Assembly (NCBI RefSeq): GCF_013426915.1
Contig: NZ_AP023179.1
Span: 806,001 to 870,000, forward strand
From: Paraburkholderia sp. PGU19
GTDB taxonomy: Bacteria; Pseudomonadota; Gammaproteobacteria; Burkholderiales; Burkholderiaceae
Direction of reading: 5' to 3'
Length of the DNA stretch: 64,000 bases
Shown here: piece after piece, positions 58,596 through 64,000 of the stretch
How positions within the stretch are numbered: the stretch's first letter is position 1
How the letters are laid out: each line of letters begins with the position of its first letter
Made by a program: the position numbers and the translations under genes
Notes under the pieces: model-generated
The model's database searches: none
Seen by the model: the letters and a program-made list of their open reading frames with translations, nothing else
What the model was told of the DNA's origin: nothing

Positions 58596-58861
58596 TTTGT
58601 GAGGCTTCTAAAGAGTCGGTATCGCTGACTTTGCCAATACGCGACGTGGGGCGTCGCAATTTACAACGCATTCGCCTTACACACCCGTCTTTCCGCCTTT
58701 TGCGCTTCGTTCTTTCCACACGGCGCTTTAGCGCATGTTCTCCCGCACATCGAATGTCACTCAGGTGTTGCGGGCGTCCGACTATTCTTCGAACGCTTGC
58801 CACCGTTCCATTGGTATGGTTGTTGCGTCGTAGAGGCCATCTAAACAGGATGGAGTCCACG

Positions 58862-59092
58862 ATGACGAACCCCAAGGGAGAAGAGCACACCGAGCCGAGA
58901 GATCCGGCCGAAATTCCGCCGAACGAGCTCAACAAGCCGATCGGCGATGCCATCCCCACGCCCGTCGAGCCTGGCCTCGATCAGCCATTGCCCGAAAAGC
59001 CGAAGACGGATGATAAAGATCCGGCCGAGTCGATAGGCGACGATGATCCGCCGCCCGGCGTTCCGGCGCCAGGTCCGTCCGATTTTGCCTGA
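58862..59092 (+). CDS. Small acidic proline-rich protein, unknown function
   Basis: A 76-residue protein starting MTNPKGEEHTEPRDPAEIPP, with ATG at 58862 behind GGAG; an alternative start 12 bases upstream overlaps that ribosome-binding site. Composition is rich in Pro, Asp and Glu with no hydrophobic segment, so it should be soluble and largely disordered. I do not recognise a family with known function. It lies between tRNA-Ser and a 552-base non-coding stretch. Confidence 0.55.
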   Translation: MTNPKGEEHTEPRDPAEIPPNELNKPIGDAIPTPVEPGLDQPLPEKPKTDDKDPAESIGDDDPPPGVPAPGPSDFA

Positions 59093-59644
59093 CTCTCCAA
59101 CCTCCCCGCGTGATCCCCAGCGGATCCCAAAGCAACCCGAGATATTCCAGTAAACCTTCGATTATTTCGGGTTGCGCATCAAACGCTGCCATTAAAACGC
59201 TTGCTTCAATAAGCATTGCCCTACGAAGCCAATGCGAAATCTGATGGCCGCATGTAGTTTTTCGTTAAGGGCTACCGTGATCCTTTACTAAGGCTTACTT
59301 TCTGCATAGGATGAAGTTGCATTTTTTTCCTCACATTGGTGCGGAAGAGTGAAGAATCGACCGCGATAATTGACCAAAAATGATATTGAATATTCGCAGT
59401 CCATATGAAGATTCGAGTGGTATATCAACGGCGATTTCACAGTTCTTTGTTTGCAGCAGATTATTAAACTCGTCGGTCGACGAGATGCATCACGACAAGA
59501 CGTTGTCACGGTTTCATGCGTAAAGGCAGAGGCGTCGCGCGCCCGATTCCCGCGCCGTCGCCCGGTTGCGTTGCTAACAACAACGAAGGCGCGCGCACGT
59601 GGTCACGGCAGTTCGAGTGCGAACGTCTTGAGGAACGGTAAGCC
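59093..59644. other. AT-rich non-coding region upstream of the sensor kinase
   Basis: Clearly more AT-rich than the rest of the window between about 59140 and 59500, and no credible gene on either strand. TTGACC at 59370-59375 is a possible -35 without a good -10. A perfect palindrome CTCGTCG-GT-CGACGAG lies at 59469-59484, about 160 bases before the kinase start. Confidence 0.45.
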
Positions 59645-60970
59645 ATGCACATCGCTATTCCTGCTTTGACAGTCGCGGTGGCTGCAATCGTCGTCTGGTG
59701 GTCGCTGCATCCGCGCCGCATCGCGCCGGAACGCGCAGGGGCGTCCGTACATACGCGCAACGGCGTGTCCGTATCGATGATGCTCAATCGCGTGATGAAT
59801 CCAATTGCGCACAGTAGAACCATGCAAGGCGCAAGCGCCTTTTTCACGTTCGCGCACCGACGACGCGGCGCGATGAACGAGCTCGCCGATGTAATCGAAT
59901 GCCTGCCCGTGGCGTCCGTCGTGTTCGACGAACATGGCGTGATCGTCCTCGCCAACGCGCAGGCCGAACGTCTCTTCGACTATCCGCGCGGCGTGCTGGC
60001 GGGCGCATGTGTCGGCCTCGTTGCGCCGGCGCTTCCGCACGAGCACCGCGCGGGCGCCGCGCATCCGGGCCGCCCGGCCGGCACGAGCAGTCTGCGCGCC
60101 CGCCGCCGCGACGGCAGCGAGTTTCCCGCCGAAATTGCCACGAGCGCGATCCGTTATGAAGGGCGCGTCGCGACTGTCGCGTTCATCACCGACATGACGG
60201 AGCGCTTCGAACTCGAACGCAATCGCCGCGAGCTGGCGCACCTGACGCGCATATCGACGATGGGCGAACTCGCCGCATCGCTCGCGCACGAACTGAACCA
60301 GCCTCTGACGGCGATCCTCAGCAACGGTCAGGCTGCGCAGCGCTTCATGGATCAGACGCCGATCGACCTTGCCGAAGTGCGCGACATCCTGAAGGACATC
60401 GTCGACGACAGCGGCCGCGCGAGCGAAGTGATCCGCCGGATGCGCGCCTTCGTGAAAAAGGAAGAGCAGCCGCAACTGGCGAATCTCGATGTCGGCGGAC
60501 TGCTGCGCGACGTCGCGCTGCTCGTGCATGGCGATGCCGTCGCGCGCGGCATCCACGTGTCGCACGTGATCGACGATGGCTTGCCTCCGGTGCGCGGCGA
60601 CAGGGTGCAACTGCAGCAGGTGCTACTCAACCTGCTGCTCAACGCGTTCGATGCCGTCAGCGAGTGCGGCCCGTCTGATCGCGTGGTGGCGCTTTTTGCG
60701 CGAGCCGACAGCGAAGGCAGGGTGCGCATCGCCGTGCGCGACCGCGGGCATGGACAGACGGCGGACAAGCTCGAATGCATCTTCAAGCCGTTCGTCACGT
60801 CGAAGCCGCAAGGCCTGGGCCTCGGGCTGTCGATCAGCCGCTCGATCGTGCAGATTCACGGCGGCCGCCTGTGGGCCGAGAACAATTTCGACCACGGCAT
60901 GACGTTCTATGTTGCGCTGCCCGCATCGCGCGATGTGAGCAACGCTGGCGTTGTGCAGGCGGCGTCATGA
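59645..60970 (+). CDS. PAS-domain sensor histidine kinase (FixL-like)
   Basis: A 441-residue kinase. A hydrophobic N-terminus (MHIAIPALTVAVAAIVVWWS) may anchor it. A PAS domain spans about residues 78-195 (VVFDEHGVIVLANAQAERLF). The phosphoacceptor is His215 in SLAHELNQPLTAI, and the ATPase domain has NLLLNAFDAVS, RDRGHGQ and GLGLGLSISRSIV. The HELNQPL-type H-box resembles FixL-type kinases. No haem-binding residue can be claimed, so the signal is unknown. Its stop overlaps the response-regulator start by four bases. Confidence 0.88.
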   Translation: MHIAIPALTVAVAAIVVWWSLHPRRIAPERAGASVHTRNGVSVSMMLNRVMNPIAHSRTMQGASAFFTFAHRRRGAMNELADVIECLPVASVVFDEHGVIVLANAQAERLFDYPRGVLAGACVGLVAPALPHEHRAGAAHPGRPAGTSSLRARRRDGSEFPAEIATSAIRYEGRVATVAFITDMTERFELERNRRELAHLTRISTMGELAASLAHELNQPLTAILSNGQAAQRFMDQTPIDLAEVRDILKDIVDDSGRASEVIRRMRAFVKKEEQPQLANLDVGGLLRDVALLVHGDAVARGIHVSHVIDDGLPPVRGDRVQLQQVLLNLLLNAFDAVSECGPSDRVVALFARADSEGRVRIAVRDRGHGQTADKLECIFKPFVTSKPQGLGLGLSISRSIVQIHGGRLWAENNFDHGMTFYVALPASRDVSNAGVVQAAS

Positions 60971-61701
60971 ACGAAGCGGCCGCGCTCGTCTACGTCGTCG
61001 ACGACGACCCGTCCGTGCGCCGCGCGCTCACGCGGCTCGTCCGGTCGGCAGGTCATGAGGTCGAGGCGTACGGTTCGGCGCGCGAATTCCTCGAGCATGC
61101 GCGTGGCGAGCGCACGCCGGCTTGCGTCGTGCTCGACGTGCAATTGCCCGATCTGAGCGGACTCGAGTTGCAGCGCGAGCTCGATGCGCGTCTGCCCATT
61201 GTTTTCCTGACGGGGCACGGCGACATCGCAATGACAGTCGGCGCGATCAAGGCCGGCGCGACCGATTTCCTCACCAAGCCCGTTCGCGACGACGACCTGT
61301 TACGCGCGATCGATCTGGCGCTGGCGAGTTCCGTCGAAGTGTCGAAGTCGATCCACGAAATGGAAGAATTGCGCAGCCGCGTCGGACGCCTGACGGTGCG
61401 CGAGCGCGAAGTGATGAATCTCGTCGTGCTCGGCCGCCTGAACAAGCAGGTGGCCTGCGAACTCGGCACGGTCGAGAAAACCGTCAAGGCGCATCGCGCG
61501 CGCGTGATGCAGAAGATGGAAGTGAGTTCGCTCGCCGAGCTGGTGCGCATCGCCGACAAGGTGGCCGTCACCAGCCACGCCAACCCCGCGAACCATTTAC
61601 CCGCGCCGCCGCACACGGATTCCTCCGCCGATGCGCGCAGGCCGGCCTCCAGGCCGATACGGGACCAAGGTCCAATACCACCGACGCCCGCAGTCTCATA
61701 G
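60967..61701 (+). CDS. FixJ-like response regulator (receiver plus LuxR-type HTH)
   Basis: A 244-residue regulator starting MNEAAALVYVVDDDPSVRRA. The receiver has the acidic pocket VDDD, phosphoacceptor Asp57 (VVLDVQLPDLSG) and the Lys in FLTKPV. A LuxR-type HTH follows (LTVREREVMNLVVLGRLNKQVA, residues about 135-160). A Pro/Ala-rich tail of about 45 residues is unusual for FixJ. The ATG overlaps the kinase stop as ATGA, implying coupling. GGACCAAGGTCCAAT lies in its 3' end. Confidence 0.88.
   Translation: MNEAAALVYVVDDDPSVRRALTRLVRSAGHEVEAYGSAREFLEHARGERTPACVVLDVQLPDLSGLELQRELDARLPIVFLTGHGDIAMTVGAIKAGATDFLTKPVRDDDLLRAIDLALASSVEVSKSIHEMEELRSRVGRLTVREREVMNLVVLGRLNKQVACELGTVEKTVKAHRARVMQKMEVSSLAELVRIADKVAVTSHANPANHLPAPPHTDSSADARRPASRPIRDQGPIPPTPAVS
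61662..61676. repeat. Palindromic element, copy 1 (GGACCAAGGTCC type)
   Basis: GGACCAAGGTCCAAT at 61662-61676 lies in the last codons of the FixJ-like gene, about 90 bases before the stand-alone receiver gene. The same 15 bases recur at 62237-62251. Confidence 0.55.
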
Positions 61702-61712
61702 TCTATTGCTGA

Positions 61713-61741
61713 GACGTCCGCGCACCGTTTGCGTGGACGTC
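61713..61741. other. Hairpin between the two response regulator genes
   Basis: GACGTCCGCGCA at 61713-61724 pairs with TGCGTGGACGTC at 61730-61741 (12 pairs, one G-U) around a five-base loop, without a T run. It may separate expression of the two genes. Confidence 0.5.
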
Positions 61742-61763
61742 GCGGCTCAATGGGCTAATCAGA

Positions 61764-62150
61764 ATGGGCACAGACAAACCCTTCGTCGTCGTGGTCGACG
61801 ACGATGCGTCGGTGAGCAGGGCGATCAGGCGTCTGTTGCGCTCCGTCGGGATCGCGGCCGATACGTACACGAGTGGGGACGAATTTCTCGATGTGCTGTC
61901 GGCCACGCCTTCGTACCATCCCGATTGCGCGATCCTCGACGTGCAGATGCCCGGCGCCAACGGGATCGAGGTGCAGCGCCGGCTGGCCGGCAGCGCCGTG
62001 CCCGTCATTTTCATCACCGCTCACGACGACGCCGGCGTGCGTGAAGCCGCGCTCGCGGCGGGCGCGAAGGCCTATCTGCGCAAGCCCTTCAACGATGTGC
62101 TTTTTATCAGGACAGTGTGTGCCGTGCTCGGCATCACTGCGCCGCTATGA
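61764..62150 (+). CDS. Stand-alone response regulator receiver protein
   Basis: A 128-residue single receiver domain. Acidic pocket VVVDDDASVSRA, phosphoacceptor Asp59 (AILDVQMPGANG), Thr in FITAHDD and Lys in LRKPF. There is no output domain. Its first half resembles the receiver of the preceding regulator, suggesting a duplicated receiver. It could be a phosphate sink or accept phosphate from the same kinase. Start at ATG 61764. Confidence 0.85.
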   Translation: MGTDKPFVVVVDDDASVSRAIRRLLRSVGIAADTYTSGDEFLDVLSATPSYHPDCAILDVQMPGANGIEVQRRLAGSAVPVIFITAHDDAGVREAALAAGAKAYLRKPFNDVLFIRTVCAVLGITAPL

Positions 62151-62233
62151 CTCAGCGACCGTTTAGCCAGCAGAACAGTCTGGCACAGGAGCGAGCCCAT
62201 GTGCTTGCGCAAGATCATTGTCCCGAACGGCTT

Positions 62234-62251
62234 ATTGGACCAAGGTCCAAT
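62234..62251. repeat. Palindromic element, copy 2 (ATTGGACC-AA-GGTCCAAT)
   Basis: An 18-base palindrome with eight-base arms around AA, in the 237-base gap before the glycine-zipper gene. It shares 15 bases with the copy at 61662-61676. Position and symmetry suggest a regulator binding site, possibly for the FixJ-like protein. Confidence 0.55.
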
Positions 62252-62387
62252 TGTTTTCGACCTGGCCCGATTCCACACTGGACGCATCGGATTCGCCAGG
62301 CCGGGTGACGCTCATCTGGATTTGTTCGCCGCGCGATGTGCGCAATAGGCGCGGCGGACGCAACCGTATCGCTTGGGAAGCTTCAAC

Positions 62388-62867
62388 ATGAAACGAGTTC
62401 TTGGAACGACGCTGATATTCGCTACGACGTTGCTGCTGGCAGATGCAGCAGCGGCACAACAACCTATCTTCTATCCCGCCAAAGGCCAGAGCCAGCAGAC
62501 GCAGTCCAACGACACGGCGCAGTGCCACAACTGGGCGACGCAGAACACGGGCGTCAATCCTGCCGCGCTTGCGCAGAACGCCGCGAATCAGCCGCCGCCG
62601 CCGGGACCGTCCGGACAGCGGCTGGGCGGCGCGGCGCGCGGTGCGGCCGGCGGCGCGGCGATCGGCGCGATCGCGGGCGACGCAGGTAAAGGCGCGGCGG
62701 CGGGCGCGATCGTGGGCACGATGGCGGGCGGCGCGCGGCAACGCCGTCAGACTGCCGCTGCTCAGGAGCAACAGCAGGCCACCCAACAGCAGACATCGCA
62801 GCAGATGGCTACCTGGAACCGCGCGGTCGCGGCCTGCATGACGGGACGCGGGTATACGGCGCAATGA
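62388..62867 (+). CDS. Exported glycine-zipper domain protein
   Basis: A 159-residue protein starting MKRVLGTTLIFATTLLLADA behind GGGAAG. The signal peptide ends DAAAAQ. A glycine-zipper stretch (GGAARGAAGGAAIGAIAGDAGKGAAAGAIVG) spans about residues 84-115 and is flanked by a Gln/Pro-rich region. A cysteine near the N-terminus of the mature part and one near the C-terminus may pair. Glycine-zipper proteins of this kind are outer-membrane or periplasmic; no function is assigned. Confidence 0.75.
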   Translation: MKRVLGTTLIFATTLLLADAAAAQQPIFYPAKGQSQQTQSNDTAQCHNWATQNTGVNPAALAQNAANQPPPPGPSGQRLGGAARGAAGGAAIGAIAGDAGKGAAAGAIVGTMAGGARQRRQTAAAQEQQQATQQQTSQQMATWNRAVAACMTGRGYTAQ

Positions 62868-62892
62868 CATGTCGATCGAAGGGAGCCGCGCG

Positions 62893-64000
62893 ATGAATTG
62901 TCGATCGTACGTGGGCATGTCAGGGACGGGGCCGGCTGCCATGCAGCATTGGGGCCGCGCTGCGGCACGTGCGTCACGCTGGCCGCTGGCGGCGCTCGTG
63001 TCCGTGCTGTGCCTCACCGCCTGCAAGAAAGCCCCCACCGAACCCCCACGCCCGAGCGTCGAAGTCACCGTCGTCACGGTGCGGCAGCAGGAAACGCCCG
63101 TCGATTTCGAGTTCACCGCGCAGACGCAGAGTTCACGCGAGGTGGAAATCCGTGCGCGCGTGGATGGTTTTCTGGAGCGGCGCATGTACACGGAAGGCGC
63201 GCTTGTCAAGGACGGCCAGGTGCTGTTCGTGATGGACAAGCAGCCCTTCGAGGCGGCACTGCAGTCCGCCAAGGGCGCGCTCGCGCAGCAGCAGGCCCGG
63301 TTACTCGTCACGAAGCAGAACCTCGCCCGCGTGATTCCGCTGGCTGCGCAGAACGCGTTGAGCAAGAAGGATCTCGACGATGCCACCGGCAACGAGAAAC
63401 AGGCCGAAGCCGCTGTAATCGCCGCGCAGGGCGAAGTGCGCACGGCCGAGCTGAACCTGAGCTACTGCACGATCCGCTCGCCGCTGCAGGGGCTGTCGAG
63501 CTTCGCGCGTGTGCAGGACGGCAGCTATGTGACGCCGAACCAGTCGGGGCTGCTCACCTACGTCTACCAGCTCGATCCGATGTGGGTGAACTTCAGCATC
63601 TCCGAGAACGAACTGCTGCGCTATCGCGATCAGATCACCAAGGGCCTGCTGCGCTTTCCGGCCGACAACCAGTTCGACGTAACGATCATCCAGGCCGATG
63701 GCTCGGTCTATCCGCAGAAGGGCCGCATCGACTTCGCGAACCCCGCGTTCAGCCAGGAGACGGGCACCTTCCTCGTGCGCGCCACCTTCGCCAATCCGAA
63801 GGGCACGCTCAAGCCCGGCCAGTTCGTGCGCGCGATGGTCTCGGGCGCGGTACGGCCCAATGCCGTGCTGGTGCCGCAGCGCGCGGTGCTGCAGGGCGCG
63901 AAGAGCCACTTCGTGTGGGTGCTCGACCAGGACTCGAAGCCGCATCAGCGCGTGGTCGACGTCGGCGACTGGCACGGCGACGACTGGTTCGTCAACGAAG
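62893..64000 (+). CDS. RND efflux periplasmic adaptor lipoprotein (cut by window edge)
   Basis: The frame opens with ATG at 62893 behind GGGAG and is open at the right edge, giving at least 369 residues. It begins with MNCRSYVGMSG and has a hydrophobic stretch ending in lipobox LTAC. After it come the barrel-sandwich/lipoyl half (VEITARVDGFL-like EIRARVDGFLERR), a hairpin region with Ala/Gln-rich coiled coil, and YVTPNQSGLLTYVYQLDP and the PGQFVRAMV block typical of membrane-fusion proteins (AcrA/MexA family). It links an inner-membrane RND pump to an outer-membrane channel, neither of which is in the window. Confidence 0.85.
   Translation, partial: MNCRSYVGMSGTGPAAMQHWGRAAARASRWPLAALVSVLCLTACKKAPTEPPRPSVEVTVVTVRQQETPVDFEFTAQTQSSREVEIRARVDGFLERRMYTEGALVKDGQVLFVMDKQPFEAALQSAKGALAQQQARLLVTKQNLARVIPLAAQNALSKKDLDDATGNEKQAEAAVIAAQGEVRTAELNLSYCTIRSPLQGLSSFARVQDGSYVTPNQSGLLTYVYQLDPMWVNFSISENELLRYRDQITKGLLRFPADNQFDVTIIQADGSVYPQKGRIDFANPAFSQETGTFLVRATFANPKGTLKPGQFVRAMVSGAVRPNAVLVPQRAVLQGAKSHFVWVLDQDSKPHQRVVDVGDWHGDDWFVNE

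Noticed and set aside
58600..58860. A longer N-terminal extension of the small acidic protein through the tRNA-Ser region.
   Set aside because: The in-frame extension crosses the tRNA gene and terminator and is not protein-like; ATG at 58862 has the ribosome-binding site.

Overview
The window is a GC-rich chromosomal segment of a betaproteobacterium, most likely Burkholderiaceae of the Paraburkholderia/Caballeronia/Burkholderia group. The basis is the familiar protein set and gene order (hemL-ribD-ribE-ribBA-ribH-nusB, a glucokinase-HexR fusion beside zwf and pgl, ftsK-lolA, rarA-serS-tRNA-Ser) and recognisable protein sequences; no database was consulted. Almost all of it is ordinary core or near-core chromosome. 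I see no prophage, integrase, transposase, CRISPR array or secretion cluster.

Layout. 0-4 kb: the start of a class III aminotransferase (cut by the left edge), a ferredoxin-type flavin reductase, an SDR-family protein, a small membrane protein and rsuA. 4-10 kb: a leftward unit of an enolase-superfamily enzyme followed by a ProX/ProW/ProV-type betaine importer, with a divergent MocR-type regulator. 10-22 kb: MFS transporter, alpha/beta hydrolase, amino acid permease, tRNA-Leu(CAA), hemN with a divergent YkgJ-family protein (an FNR-like box between them), a DUF1439 lipoprotein, uppP, trmB, tRNA-Gly(CCC), a YggT protein, an EthD protein, a DUF2520 protein and two small ORFs. 22-34 kb: LysE exporter, ubiD, a lytic transglycosylase with a long leader, an aminotransferase, the riboflavin operon with nusB, hemL and an EVE/PUA-like protein.

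34-46 kb: a Bcr/CflA exporter, a pair of 116-bp inverted repeats, then the glucose locus. zwf, pgl and a glucokinase-HexR fusion run left; a gtsABC-like sugar ABC importer plus its ATPase run right. Between them a TTGACA-17-TACAAT promoter facing the importer carries a perfect 17-bp HexR-like palindrome over its spacer and -10. Uptake, phosphorylation and the first oxidative steps of glucose could therefore be co-regulated by a repressor fused to the kinase. 46-58 kb: TRIC channel, Smr protein, trxB, ftsK, lolA, a LysR regulator with a divergent ureohydrolase, an NCS1 permease, rarA, serS and tRNA-Ser(CGA). 59-64 kb: a FixL/FixJ-like two-component set with an extra receiver protein, a glycine-zipper protein, and the start of an RND efflux adaptor lipoprotein cut by the right edge.

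The most interesting non-coding signals are the HexR-like operator and the 440-base leader behind it, the 116-bp inverted repeat with a strand-composition flip across it, the repeated GGACCAAGGTCC palindrome in the two-component locus, and the FNR-like box at hemN. Start sites were chosen by ribosome-binding site and family length, and often lie inside a longer open frame.
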